From: Thioalkalicoccus limnaeus | GTDB taxonomy: Bacteria; Pseudomonadota; Gammaproteobacteria; Chromatiales; Chromatiaceae | DNA: 55,395 nt | Direction of reading: 5' to 3' | NCBI RefSeq assembly: GCF_041197575.1 | Contig: NZ_JBDKXB010000022.1 | Coordinates: 1 to 55,395 of the forward strand | Part shown: piece after piece, positions 17,405 through 27,100 of the stretch | Position numbering within the stretch: position 1 is the stretch's first letter | How the letters are laid out: every line of letters begins with the position of its first letter | Program-made: the position numbers and the translations under genes | The notes under the pieces: generated by a model | What the model saw: only the letters and a program-made list of their open reading frames with translations | What the model was told of the DNA's origin: nothing | The model's database searches: none

Positions 17405-17634
17405 TCTCAAGCCGCGGGCGGCCCCTGGTCCCGACGCCAGCCAATTGTCCTGCCATGCCGGCGCATGGACCCCAACGTATGGGTATCTGTGCTTGGGCTC
17501 TTCGGATGGTCGAGACCAGGGGCTTTCCCAGAGGCCCTAGCCATGAGTGCGACGAATGCGCTAGAACCTCGGATTCGGTTGGGCGCGTTCCGGAGCCCTT
17601 GGGTCGGCGTTACCGTGCGGCGCTCGAGCGTGAC

Positions 17635-17671
17635 GACCCGCCCGCCTGGCCGTATCGGAGGGGGGCGGGTC
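17635..17671 (-). terminator. Hairpin between the convergent TonB receptor and egtD
   Basis: A 9-bp perfect inverted repeat GACCCGCCC/GGGCGGGTC lies about 12 bases beyond the egtD stop in the convergent region. It could serve as a terminator, but there is no T-run and the loop is 19 bases. Confidence 0.35.
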
Positions 17672-17682
17672 GAGGCTCCGGG

Positions 17683-18744
17683 TCAGCGCCGGTCGTCGAC
17701 GCGCAGGCCGTGCAGGCTGAAGTACCGATCGGGATCGGTCCAGACCTCTTCCGGCCGAAAGCCGGCCCCGCGTGCGAGCTCGCGAAAATCCTCGATGCCG
17801 TACTTGTAGGAGTTCTCGGTGTGGATGCTCTCGCCGCGGGCAAAGCCGAAGCCTTGCCCGGCGATCTCCACCTGTTGATCGACCTGGCTGACGAGGTGCA
17901 TCTCCACGCGGCTGGCGGCACTGTTGAAGAAGGCCCGATGTCTGAACTGGTGCGGGTCGAAATCGCCGTCGAGTTCGCGATTGATGCGCCAGAGCAGGTT
18001 CAGATTGAAGGTCGCTGTGACCCCCTGGTCGTCGTTGTAGGCGGCATCCAAGATGCGCGCATCCTTGCGCAGATCGACACCGATCAGCAGACGACCGCCG
18101 TCGCCGAGTCGCTCGGCCACCTGCCGCAGTAGTCGCCGGGCATCGGCCGGCTCGAAGTTGCCGATGCTCGATCCGGGAAAGAACGCAGCCAGGTGATCCC
18201 AGTGCGGCTCCAGCGGCAGCTCGAAGGGCACCGAGTAGTCGGCGCAGACCGCGCGGATCGCGAGGGCCGGGAACTGCGCCGCGAGCGCGTGCGCCGACTC
18301 GCGCAGATGCTGGCGGGAGATATCGACCGGCAGGTAGACGCGCGGTCGCAGCGCGGCCAGCAGGGTCTGGATCTTCAGGCTGCTGCCGCTGCCGAGCTCG
18401 ATCAGCACCGCATCCGGGCCCAGCCAGGCCGCGATCTCGGCGCCATGCCGCCGCAGGATGCCGATCTCGGTCCGTGTCGGGTAGTACTCGGGCAGCTCCG
18501 TGATGGCATCGAACAGTCGCGAGCCTTCCTGATCGTAGAAGAGCTTCGGGGGCAAACGCTTGACCGGCTGGGCCAGGCCCGCGAGCACCTCGCTGCGCAC
18601 ATCGGCCGGTGTCGGGTGATAATCGTAGAAGGCGATCGAAGCGGTCCGTTGATCCGCGTGGCGGCTGGCCTCGGTTCGCTGCTCGGCGCCGGCGTTGCGG
18701 TCGCCGAAGGACTGGGCGCGATGGCTTGTGGTCCGAGACGTCAC
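17683..18744 (-). CDS. egtD: L-histidine N-alpha-methyltransferase, ergothioneine pathway
   Basis: This SAM-dependent enzyme of 353 residues trimethylates histidine to hercynine, the first step of ergothioneine synthesis. The family hallmarks are visible: PKLFYDQEGSRLFDAITELPEYYPTRTE near the start, the SAM-binding stretch LIELGSGSSLKIQTLL, then AFFPGSSIGNFEP and LIGVDLRKD. The GTG start at 18742-18744 overlaps the egtB stop (GTGA), so the two are translationally coupled. The N-terminal extension of about 30 polar residues is unusual and could mean that translation begins further in. Together with egtB it forms the minimal oxygen-dependent ergothioneine module. Confidence 0.93.
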   Translation of the reverse strand: MTSRTTSHRAQSFGDRNAGAEQRTEASRHADQRTASIAFYDYHPTPADVRSEVLAGLAQPVKRLPPKLFYDQEGSRLFDAITELPEYYPTRTEIGILRRHGAEIAAWLGPDAVLIELGSGSSLKIQTLLAALRPRVYLPVDISRQHLRESAHALAAQFPALAIRAVCADYSVPFELPLEPHWDHLAAFFPGSSIGNFEPADARRLLRQVAERLGDGGRLLIGVDLRKDARILDAAYNDDQGVTATFNLNLLWRINRELDGDFDPHQFRHRAFFNSAASRVEMHLVSQVDQQVEIAGQGFGFARGESIHTENSYKYGIEDFRELARGAGFRPEEVWTDPDRYFSLHGLRVDDRR

Positions 18745-20021
18745 GCGAGATCCTCCGCCAGCCGCAGCCCCTGGAATTGCCAGCGCTCGTGCGGGTAGAA
18801 GAAGTTGCGGTAGCTGGGCCGAAGGTGATCTTGGGAGCTCGCACAGGAGCCGCCGCGCAGCACCATCTGGTTGCACATGAACTTGCCGTTGTATTCCCCG
18901 AGCGCCCCAGCCGGGGCGCGATAGCCGGGATAGGGCAGGTACGCCGAGCCGGTCCACTCCCAGATATCCCCGAACAGCTGTCGCAGGCCATCCTCGGACC
19001 CCGCGGGCCGCGGATGCAGCCACCCGGCGTCGACGAAGTTGCCGGATAGGGTCCGTCCTCGTGCGGCGAGTTCCCATTCCGCCTCGGTCGGGAGACGCTT
19101 TCCGGCCCAGGTCGCAAAGGCCTCCGCCTCGTAGTAGCTCAGGTGGCAGACGGGCTCGGCGGGATTCAGCGGTCGCATCCCGGCCAGCGTGAAGATCTGC
19201 CAGGTTCCGTCCTGTTGCTCCCAGTAAGGCGGATGCCGCCAGCCACGTTCCTTGACCGTTGCCCAACCATCCGAGAGCCAGTGAACCGAATCCTCGTAGC
19301 CGCCATCGGCCATGAACGCCAAATACTCGCCGTTCGTCACGGGCCGGTCCGCGAGTGCGAAGGGTGCGACGAAGACGCGATGGCGCGGGCGTTCGTTGTC
19401 GTAGGCGAAGGCCTCGGGCGGGGCTCCGATCTCGATCAGGCCACCGTCGAAGGTCTGCCATGCGATCGGGTCGGGGTCTTTCAGCGGCGCCTGCGGCAGA
19501 TCGGCCCGATAGGCCGGTCGTAGCGGATTGTAGGCCAGGTGCTGCTTGATATCGGTCACTAGCAACTCTTGGTGCTGTTGCTCGTGGTGGAGCCCGATCA
19601 AGAGTCGCTGCGAGAGCGCTGGCCAATCCGCATCCGGACAAGACACGATCAGTCGCGACATGGCCTCATCGACGTGGTGCCGATAATCGTAGACCTCGGC
19701 GACGGTGGGGCGGGACAGCCGTCCCCGCTCCGGGCGAGGCCAGAAGCCGGTCCCGGTCTGCTCGTAGTAGCTGTTGAAGAGGTATTCGAAGCGCGGGTGG
19801 AAGACCCGGTATCCCGGTTGATACGGACGCAGCAGGAAGGTCTCGAAGAACCAGGAGACATGGGCCAGGTGCCACTTGGGCGGACTGGCCTCCAGGGTCG
19901 TCTGAAGCCCGTAATCCTCGATGGCCAGCGGCTCGCAGAGTCGCTCGCTGAAGGTACGGACCTGTTGGAACTTAAGCCGAAGCCTCTCTCGTTGCTCCAT
20001 GCCCGTCGATGATGCCAGCAT
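18741..20021 (-). CDS. egtB: Hercynine oxygenase/sulfoxide synthase EgtB
   Basis: This non-haem iron enzyme of 426 residues joins hercynine to a thiol (cysteine or gamma-glutamylcysteine) with O2. The N-terminal DinB-like domain provides the iron ligands: H in WHLAHVSWFFETFLL and the H-x3-H-x-E motif in LHHEQQHQE. The C-terminal part is a formylglycine-generating-enzyme (FGE-sulfatase) fold, with VTNGEYLAFMADGGYE, RLPTEAEWE, FGDIWEWTGSAY and VLRGGSCASS. A GGGAGG ribosome-binding site five bases before the ATG at 20019-20021 settles the start. No EgtA or EgtE gene is next to it, so the final C-S lyase step must be encoded elsewhere. Confidence 0.93.
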   Translation of the reverse strand: MLASSTGMEQRERLRLKFQQVRTFSERLCEPLAIEDYGLQTTLEASPPKWHLAHVSWFFETFLLRPYQPGYRVFHPRFEYLFNSYYEQTGTGFWPRPERGRLSRPTVAEVYDYRHHVDEAMSRLIVSCPDADWPALSQRLLIGLHHEQQHQELLVTDIKQHLAYNPLRPAYRADLPQAPLKDPDPIAWQTFDGGLIEIGAPPEAFAYDNERPRHRVFVAPFALADRPVTNGEYLAFMADGGYEDSVHWLSDGWATVKERGWRHPPYWEQQDGTWQIFTLAGMRPLNPAEPVCHLSYYEAEAFATWAGKRLPTEAEWELAARGRTLSGNFVDAGWLHPRPAGSEDGLRQLFGDIWEWTGSAYLPYPGYRAPAGALGEYNGKFMCNQMVLRGGSCASSQDHLRPSYRNFFYPHERWQFQGLRLAEDLA

Positions 20022-20088
20022 ACGGCCTCCCGTCTTTGCGTCGATGGCTTCGCGACTGACGCGGGCCACCAGGGGCCAGCATCGATTC

Positions 20089-20122
20089 GGCGGCCGCCCT
20101 CGGATGCTCGAGGGCGGCCGCC
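20089..20122. repeat. Very stable GC-rich hairpin upstream of egtB
   Basis: A perfect 14-bp inverted repeat (20089-20102 with 20109-20122, six-base loop) lies 68 bases upstream of the egtB start. No gene ends beside it, so it is not an obvious terminator. It may sit in the egtB leader or be left over from a lost neighbour. Confidence 0.55.
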
Positions 20123-20199
20123 TGTCGCATAGTTCGTTCTGGCAATGCACCTACAATAAGGCATGCTCCCCGTGTTTGCGAAGTCCATGGCGTGGGACG

Positions 20200-20433
20200 C
20201 GGTCATGGCGAGCAAGATGGGGCGTGCGTCGTTGGCTTTTGCCGACGACACCGGAACGCTTTGACGGAGTCGGCGCGCTTGCGTCTTGCGCCGAAGAGAT
20301 CGTCTCGCAGGGCAAGGCCGCGGAGCTGGCCGGGCTGAGCCGGGTCGAGTTCTTCGAGGAGTTGCACCGGCGCCGCGTTCCCGCCTGCCGGGTGACCCCC
20401 GACCAGCTGTCGGAGGAGATCCATGGCGACTAG
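20200..20433 (+). pseudogene. UPF0175-family antitoxin remnant (frameshifted)
   Basis: The frame ending at 20433 reads VSQGKAAELAGLSRVEFFEELHRRRVPACRVTPDQLSEEI, which matches the second half of UPF0175 antitoxins (SSGKAAELAGLSRWEFLEL type). The first half is out of register: TPERF is in the same frame, but the following ESARLRLA-like segment is found in another frame around 20264-20295. No proper start codon precedes it. I infer a decayed antitoxin gene with at least one frameshift. The 3' end overlaps the toxin remnant. Confidence 0.6.
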
Positions 20434-20533
20434 CCGCTGGCTCGCCAATGCCTCGCCAGTGATCTTGCTCGGCAAGATCGATCGGCTCGACCTGTCGGAG
20501 GTCTTGCAGATGAGATCGTCGTATTCAGGGTAG
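20423..20533 (+). pseudogene. DUF3368 (PIN-like) toxin remnant, truncated
   Basis: A 36-codon frame reads MATSRWLANASPVILLGKIDRLDL and then stops. It matches the N-terminus of DUF3368 toxins (SNASPLIALAKIGRLDLL type), which are PIN-domain relatives normally encoded next to UPF0175 antitoxins. Only the first strand and helix remain; the acidic catalytic residues that should follow are missing. The start overlaps the antitoxin end, preserving the original operon layout. Confidence 0.6.
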
Positions 20534-20611
20534 ATGTTGCCCCGACCCTTGATCGCGGTGCGAAGGGGCGTAACATCGCAGATCAAGGCGGGATACGAGC
20601 GGGTGCATGAC

Positions 20612-22030
20612 ATGATCGACATCACCGGAACCTATACCGACCAGTACCAGCTCGCGATGGCGCAGGCCTACTTCCTGAGTGGCCGCGGGCGCGAGTCGGC
20701 GCGCTTCGATTATTTCTTCCGCAAGCTGCCTTTCGGTGGCGGCTACGCGGTCTTCGCCGGGCTCGAGGATTTGCTGACGGTGCTCGAGCGGCTGCGTTTC
20801 GACGAGGCGGACCTCGGCTTCCTGCGCGAGCAGGGCATGGATCCGGCCTTCGTCGAGTCCTTGCGCGGCTTTGCCTTTCGCGGACGCGTGCTGGCGGTCC
20901 GCGAGGGCGATCTGGTCTTTCCGACCTGTCCGGTCGTGACGGTCGAGGCGAGCCTGATCGAGGCGCAGATCGTCGAGACGCTGCTGCTGAACATCCTGAA
21001 CTTTCAGACGCTGGTCGCAACCAAGGCGAGTCGCATGCGGCTCGCGGCCGGGAACGAGGCGACGCTTGTGGATTTCGGGCTGCGCCGTGCCCCGGGCCTC
21101 GGTGGCTATGCCGCGAGTCGCGCGGCGATCGTTGGCGGCTTCGATGCGACCAGCAATGTGCGCGCGGGACGGGACTATGGGATCCCGGTCTCCGGCACCA
21201 TGGCGCATTCCTTCATCCAGGCGCATGATCAGGAACTCGCGGCCTTCCGGGCCTTCGCTGCCGCGCACCCGACCAACTGTGTCTTGCTGGTGGATACCTA
21301 CGATACGCTGCACAGCGGCGTGCCCAACGCGATCCGCGTGGGGCAGGAGATGCGCCAACGCGGTCAGCGGCTGCGCGGGATTCGCCTCGACAGCGGCGAC
21401 CTGGCCTACCTCTCCAAGCAGGCGCGCAACATGCTGGACGCCGCGGGTCTCACCGAGACCAAGATCGCCGCGTCCAACCAGCTCGACGAGTACGTGATCC
21501 GGAGCCTGCGCGAGCAGGGTGCCCCGATCGATCTTTTCGGTGTCGGCACCAGCCTGGCAACCGGTCAGCCCGACGGGGCGCTCGATGGTGTCTACAAGCT
21601 GGCCGAGGTCGAGGGTCGGCCCTGCCTCAAGCTCTCGGAGTCGACCGACAAGATCACGGTGCCGTGCGCGAAACAGGTGTTCCGTGTGCTCGATGAGACG
21701 GGCGGCTTTTGGGGCGCCGACGCGATCGCGATGGCCGATGAAACCGATGTCGAGCGCATGCATCATCCGTCGGATCCGCATCAATCGCTCGTGCTCGTAG
21801 GGCGTCCGCAGGAACCCTTGTTACACCCGGTCATGGCGCAGGGCCGGCGTCGGCATGAGCCGGCGAGTCTGACCGAGATCAAGCGCTACAGTCAGGAGCG
21901 GCTGGCTCGGTTGCCGGCGGAGTACAAGCGATTCGAGTACCCTCATCTGTACAAGGTCGGGCTCAGCACGCGGCTCGACCAAGAGCGCAACCGGCTCATC
22001 GCCGCACACCGAAGCGAGCCGTCATCATGA
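20612..22030 (+). CDS. pncB: Nicotinate phosphoribosyltransferase
   Basis: This 472-residue enzyme of the NAD salvage pathway converts nicotinate and PRPP to nicotinate mononucleotide with ATP. The start region GTYTDQYQLAMAQAYF and the FRKLPFGGGYAVFAGLEDLL segment are typical, as are VDFGLRRAPG, HSFIQAHDQE and IRLDSGDLAYLSKQAR, which surround the active site. I start it at the ATG at 20612. An in-frame ATG at 20534 would begin inside the toxin remnant and add an unusual leader. It overlaps pncA by four bases (ATGA), giving a compact nicotinamide-to-NaMN salvage operon. Confidence 0.93.
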   Translation: MIDITGTYTDQYQLAMAQAYFLSGRGRESARFDYFFRKLPFGGGYAVFAGLEDLLTVLERLRFDEADLGFLREQGMDPAFVESLRGFAFRGRVLAVREGDLVFPTCPVVTVEASLIEAQIVETLLLNILNFQTLVATKASRMRLAAGNEATLVDFGLRRAPGLGGYAASRAAIVGGFDATSNVRAGRDYGIPVSGTMAHSFIQAHDQELAAFRAFAAAHPTNCVLLVDTYDTLHSGVPNAIRVGQEMRQRGQRLRGIRLDSGDLAYLSKQARNMLDAAGLTETKIAASNQLDEYVIRSLREQGAPIDLFGVGTSLATGQPDGALDGVYKLAEVEGRPCLKLSESTDKITVPCAKQVFRVLDETGGFWGADAIAMADETDVERMHHPSDPHQSLVLVGRPQEPLLHPVMAQGRRRHEPASLTEIKRYSQERLARLPAEYKRFEYPHLYKVGLSTRLDQERNRLIAAHRSEPSS

Positions 22031-22626
22031 ACGCCTTGATCATCGTCGACGTCCAGAAGGACTTCATGCCCGGCGGGCCGCTGGCGGTTCCCGACGGGGA
22101 CGCCGTGGTCCCGGTCATCAATGGCCTTCTCGACCGGTTCGACCTGGTCGTGGCCACGCAGGACTGGCACCCGCCCGAGCACCGGAGCTTCGCCTCCAAT
22201 CACGCCGGCAAGCGGCCATTCGATGTCATCGAGCTACACGGGCTCGAGCAAGTGCTTTGGCCCGATCACTGTGTACAGCTGAGCGCCGGCGTCGACCTCC
22301 ACCCGGATCTCGATCAGCACCGGATCGAGGCGATCATCCGCAAGGGAACGGATCCGGACGTCGACAGCTACAGCGGCTTCTACGACAACGGCCACAGGAA
22401 GCGTACGGGCCTGGCCGGTTATCTGCGCGATCGCGGTGTCCATCGGCTGAGCCTGTGTGGGTTGGCCGGCGACATCTGTGTCTATTACACGCTGATGGAT
22501 GCCCTCGAGGAAGGGTTCGACGCGACGCTGATCGAAAACGCGACGCGGCCGCTGCACGCGACGGCGTTCGAGACGGCAAAGGCCGCGATCCTCGCGCGTG
22601 GCGGGCACGTCGAGACGCTGCTCTGA
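22027..22626 (+). CDS. pncA: Nicotinamidase
   Basis: This 199-residue isochorismatase-fold hydrolase deamidates nicotinamide to nicotinate, the substrate of the adjacent pncB product. The catalytic triad is D8 (VDVQKDF), K106 (IIRKGTD) and C151 (AGDICVYYT). Metal-binding residues lie in TQDWHPPEH. The preserved cis-peptide region and the GLAGDICV context separate it from general isochorismatases. It is translationally coupled to pncB through an ATGA overlap. Confidence 0.95.
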   Translation: MNALIIVDVQKDFMPGGPLAVPDGDAVVPVINGLLDRFDLVVATQDWHPPEHRSFASNHAGKRPFDVIELHGLEQVLWPDHCVQLSAGVDLHPDLDQHRIEAIIRKGTDPDVDSYSGFYDNGHRKRTGLAGYLRDRGVHRLSLCGLAGDICVYYTLMDALEEGFDATLIENATRPLHATAFETAKAAILARGGHVETLL

Positions 22627-22654
22627 GCCCGCACGAGCTCGGGGCCGGTCCCCT

Positions 22655-23722
22655 TCAGCGGGTCTCGTCGCCGGTCGTCGCGACCAGTCGCCAACCGATC
22701 TGATCGCCGGCGCGCAGCGGGATTACCCGGTCGTCGCCGAACGCGAAGGCCTCCGGTACCGTCCAGGTCTCGCGCCGTAACAGGATCTGGTCCCGGTTGC
22801 GGGGCAGCCCGTAGAAGTCGGCGCCGAAATGGCTCGCGAAGCCTTCGAGCCGATCGAGCGCGCCGGCTTCGTCGAACACCTCGGCGTAGAGCTCGATCGC
22901 GGCGTGGGCCGTGAACAGGCCGGCGCAACCGCAGCGGCTCTCCTTGGCCGTGACCGCGTGAGGCGCGCTGTCGGTGCCGAGGAAGAAGCGCGGATCGCCG
23001 CTGGTTGCGGCGGCCACCAGCGCCTCGCGGTGACGCTCGCGCTTGAGGACGGGCAGGCAGTAGTAGTGCGGACGGATCCCACCGGCGAGCATCGCGTTGC
23101 GGTTGTAGAGGAGGTGATGGACCGTGATCGTGGCCGCGAGCCGCGGTGGGCCGGTGCGGACGAAATCGGCCGCCTCTGCGGTCGTGATGTGCTCGAAGAC
23201 GACCCGTAGCCCCGGGAACCGCGCGACGATCCGGGCCAGATGGTCGTCGATGAAACGCGGTTCGCGATCGAAGACATCGACGGCCGGGTCGGTCACCTCG
23301 CCATGGACGAGCAGCGGCAGGTCCTCGCGCTCCATCGCCTCGAGCACCGGGAAGAGCGCCTCGAGCCGGGTGACCCCTTCGTCCGAATTGGTCGTGGCCC
23401 CGGCCGGATAGAGCTTGGCGGCTTGGACGATCCCGCTCGCCTTTGCGGTCCGGATCTCGCTCACCGATGTGCGATCGGTCAGGTACAGCGTCATCAGGGG
23501 CTCGAACGCGAGTCCCGGCGGCACGGCCGCGACGATGCGCTCGCGATAGGCCCGGGCCAGCGCCGTGGTCGTGACCGGTGGCTTCAGGTTCGGCATCACG
23601 ATCGCGCGCGCGAAGCGCGCCGCCGTGTGACCGACGACCGCAGCCATCTGCGCACCGTCACGCAGGTGCAGGTGCCAGTCATCGGGGCGGGTCAAGCGGA
23701 TCTCATCAGGCGTCTTGGTCAT
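22655..23722 (-). CDS. pyrC: Dihydroorotase, class II
   Basis: This zinc amidohydrolase of 355 residues closes carbamoyl-aspartate to dihydroorotate in pyrimidine synthesis. Metal ligands are seen in DWHLHLRDG; the bridging lysine lies in AAKLYPAGATTNS. Further histidines lie in VHGE, FEHITT and TVHHLLYNRN, and the catalytic aspartate is in LGTDSAPH. Its length and RPDDWHLHLRD start match the E. coli PyrC class. It lies 50 bases downstream of yhbY on the same strand, with a 20-bp perfect palindrome in the gap. Confidence 0.96.
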   Translation of the reverse strand: MTKTPDEIRLTRPDDWHLHLRDGAQMAAVVGHTAARFARAIVMPNLKPPVTTTALARAYRERIVAAVPPGLAFEPLMTLYLTDRTSVSEIRTAKASGIVQAAKLYPAGATTNSDEGVTRLEALFPVLEAMEREDLPLLVHGEVTDPAVDVFDREPRFIDDHLARIVARFPGLRVVFEHITTAEAADFVRTGPPRLAATITVHHLLYNRNAMLAGGIRPHYYCLPVLKRERHREALVAAATSGDPRFFLGTDSAPHAVTAKESRCGCAGLFTAHAAIELYAEVFDEAGALDRLEGFASHFGADFYGLPRNRDQILLRRETWTVPEAFAFGDDRVIPLRAGDQIGWRLVATTGDETR

Positions 23723-23743
23723 CGAGGCGGGTCTCTAATCATG

Positions 23744-23763
23744 CGACTCACGCGCGTGAGTCG
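23744..23763. promoter_or_regulatory. 20-bp perfect palindrome in the yhbY-pyrC gap
   Basis: CGACTCACGCGCGTGAGTCG is its own reverse complement. It sits between the yhbY stop (23773) and the pyrC start (23722). It could be an operator or an intercistronic RNA hairpin. It does not match a PurR box. Confidence 0.45.
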
Positions 23764-23772
23764 TTGCCGGCG

Positions 23773-24075
23773 TCACAGAGCCGGGGGCATCAGGCGGTCC
23801 TTTTTCGTCGGGTTCGCGCGAAAGAAGGCCGCCGTATTGCCGATCCGGGCGATCAGCGTCGCGCCGGCGCGTTCCGCGATCGCGCCGACCAGCGCATCGC
23901 GCTCGGTGCGGTCACCGGCGTTGACCTTGATCTTGATCAGTTCGTGATGATCGAGCGCGGCCTCGATCTCGTTGAACACCCCGTCGGTCAAACCGGCGTG
24001 GCCGAGGATCACGACCGGTCGCAGATGGTGGACTCGTGGCTTCAGCCAGCGTTTTTGGCGTTCGGTCAGGGACAT
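23773..24075 (-). CDS. yhbY: RNA-binding protein YhbY (CRM domain)
   Basis: This 100-residue protein is a single CRM (CRS1-YhbY) domain associated with pre-50S ribosomal particles. Characteristic stretches are LTERQKRWLKPRVHHLRPVVILGHAGLTDGV, the HHELIKIKVNAGD strand and RIGNTAAFFRANP with the GNxxxFxR core. The ATG at 24073-24075 has a GGAAG ribosome-binding site; an in-frame ATG five codons upstream is less likely. Its length equals that of E. coli YhbY. Confidence 0.93.
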   Translation of the reverse strand: MSLTERQKRWLKPRVHHLRPVVILGHAGLTDGVFNEIEAALDHHELIKIKVNAGDRTERDALVGAIAERAGATLIARIGNTAAFFRANPTKKDRLMPPAL

Positions 24076-24137
24076 CGCGTGTGCTTCCAAATCTGTGGGT
24101 AGTTGGTTGGCGTTGCCGTAATCACGCCGGTGCCGTG

Positions 24138-27100
24138 TCAGCGGGTCGATGCCACGGCCCCGACGAGTCGGCCCAAGCGCCGGTGCAGACTCTCATGAAT
24201 CGATAGCATAGCCGGAACGACGAGCAGGATGAGCAGCGTCGCAAACCCGAGCCCGAATGCGATCGAGGTCGCCATCGGGATCAGGAACTGGGCCTGCACG
24301 GATTTCTCGAATAACAGGGGTGTCAGCCCGGCGATCGTCGTCAGCGATGTCAGCAGCACTGCGCGCAGCCGTTGGCAGGCAGCCTCGATCAGGGCCTCGC
24401 GCGGGTCAAGCCCCTGTTCGAGCTGTTGCTGGTAGAACTTGACGAGGATGATCGAGTCGTTGATGACGATGCCCGACAAGCCGAACATCCCGAACAACGA
24501 CAGGATGGTCACGTCGATGCCGATCATCCAGTGGCCGAGCAGGGCACCGGTCAACCCGAACGGGATCGCGGTCATGACGACCAGGGGCCAGGAGTAGGAC
24601 GCGAAGACCCAGGCCAGGATCACGTAGATCAGGATCAGGCCCAGCACGACGCCTTTGCGGAGATCCTCGAGCGTCTCGCGTTGATCGGCGGACCGGCCCT
24701 CGAACGAATAGTGCAGCCCGTAGCGCGTCTGAAGCGCCGGGAGCACGGATTCCTCGAGGTCCTCGGTGATGGCCACGGCGTTGTTCAGCGCGGCGTCGAC
24801 ATCGGCCGAGACCTCGACCGCGAGCTGCCCTTCGGCGTGGCGCAGCACCTCGAAGCCGCGTCGCGTGCTCCAGTCGGCGACGGTCGTCAGCGGGACGGAC
24901 GAGCCGTCCGGCAACCGGATGTTCATCCGTTCGAGGCTGCCGAGCCGGTCCCGTTCGGCTCGCGGCAGCTTGACGCGGACCTCGACCTCGTCGGCACCGT
25001 CCTGAAAGATCTGCACCAGCTGGCCTTCGAAGGCCGTGCGCAGTTGGGTTCCGAGGTCGAGAATCGTCAGGCCCAGGGCTTGGCCCGCCGGCGTCAGCGA
25101 ATAGATGATCTGTTCGCGACCGAAGGCCATGTCGTCCTCGATGGCCGAGACGCCGGGCAGGCCCCTCAAGACCTCGGCCAGGTCGAGCGCTGCGTCCTTC
25201 AGGGTCTCGGAATCGGCCCCATAGAGCCGCACCGTCAGGTCGCGTCCCGGAGGGCCGCCGCGCCGGGCGGTGACCGTGAAGCTCTCGATTCCGGGTGGGA
25301 GCTCGATCCGCTCGCGCCAGGCGCGGATGAAGGCTTCGTTTCGGATCTCGCGCGCATCCGAAGGCACTAGCTCGACTTGCAGCGCGCCGAGTTGATCGCC
25401 GGTGCCGCCGGCGATGCGGCCACCATGGTAGGCGACGGCGAGGTTGACCAGTTGCCCCTGATCCAGCGCCCGCTCTGTTTCCCACAGGGTCTCGTCGAGG
25501 TGGCGCAACAGGGCGTCGACCTGGGCGCGTGGCGTTCCGGCGACGAAGGTCGCGTTCGCGGTGATGATCTGGCCTTCCGGCGTCGGGAAGAAGACGAAGG
25601 CGAGGCGGCCGCCGGCAAAGAGCCCGAGCGCGATCAGCAGCGCGGCGATCGCCGCCGCGATGGTCGCGAATCGGTGATGGACGGCGACCGTGACCAGGGG
25701 TCGGAACACCTGGTCACGAAAGCGCTCGAAGCCGCGATCGAGCCGCGCGCGCAGCGACCGCGGTTGGATCTTGTGGCTGTGCACGAAGGCCGTGCGCAGG
25801 TGCCCCGGCAGCACCAGCAGGCTTTCGATCAGCGAGGCGAGGATCACGGCCACGATCACCAGGGGGATGACCCCGAGGATGTTGCCGATGGTGCCGCCGA
25901 CCAGCATCAGCGGCAGGAAGGCGGCGATCGTCGTCAGCGACGAGGCGACGACTGGCGCGAGCATGCGCCGCACGCCGCCCTCGGCCGCCAGCAAAGGCGC
26001 CTCGCCCATCTGGTGATGGGCCATCGCATCCTCGCCGACGACGATCGCATCGTCGACGATGATGCCGAGCGCCATGATCAGCGCAAACAGGCTCAGCATG
26101 TTGATGCTGCCGCCAAACAGGTACAGGATGAACAGGGTCGCCAGGAACGAGACCGGGATGCCCCAGGCCACCCAAAAGGCGACGCGGCCGCTCAAGAATA
26201 GGAACAGGATGGCGACCACCAGCACCAGTCCACCGAGCCCGTTGGTCACGAGCAGCATGATGCGATCGCGGATGAGCTCCCACGAGGCGTCGTAAACGAG
26301 CAGCTCGACCCCCGGAGGCAGCTGCGGGCGGGTCTCGGCCAGCCAGTCCTCGAGGATCCGGGCCGCGGTCAGCGAGTTTCCGGATTCGGCTCGTTGCAAC
26401 ACCATCTCGACCGCCGGCCGTCCGTCGACCGACAGCCGGAGCGTGCCGTCGCGCGGGACCCGTTCGATCGTCGCGATGTCGCCGAGCTGGACCGTCAGCG
26501 TTTCGCTGGCCTTGACCGGCAGTTGGCCGAATTCGACCTCGTCCCGGCGGCGATCGAGGCTGCGCAGCTCGCGCGCCGCCTCGCCGCGACCGATGGCGCC
26601 CGCCGGCAGATCGCGGCTCGACGCCGCCACCCGTTCGCCGATCTCCGGAAGCCCCACCCCCAGCTCGGTGAGGCGGGCGTGATCGACCTGGATGCTGATC
26701 TCTTCCGGCGGTAGCCCGCGCAGATCGATCGTGTCGATGCCGCGCTCGAGCAGCTCGGCCTCGAAGCGACGCGCGAGGTGGCGCATCTCGTCGGGCCGGT
26801 CGACGCCGGTCAGGACCAAACGCGCGACCGATTCGTACCGGGTCACGAGCGCGATTTCCGGCTTTTCGGCGTCCTGCGGCAGGTTGCGAAAATCATCGAC
26901 CAGGCGCCGCACCTGATCGAGCGCCAGCAGCGGATCGATGTTCTCGCGAAACTCCAGCGTGATTGCGGAGATCCCCTGCGTCGAGGTCGAGGTCATCCGG
27001 CGCAGGTTGTCGGCCGCGCGCAAGCGCTGCTCCAACGGCGTCGTGATGCCTTCTTCGATGTCCTCGGCGCTGGCCCCGCTCCAGATCACCCGCACCGTGA

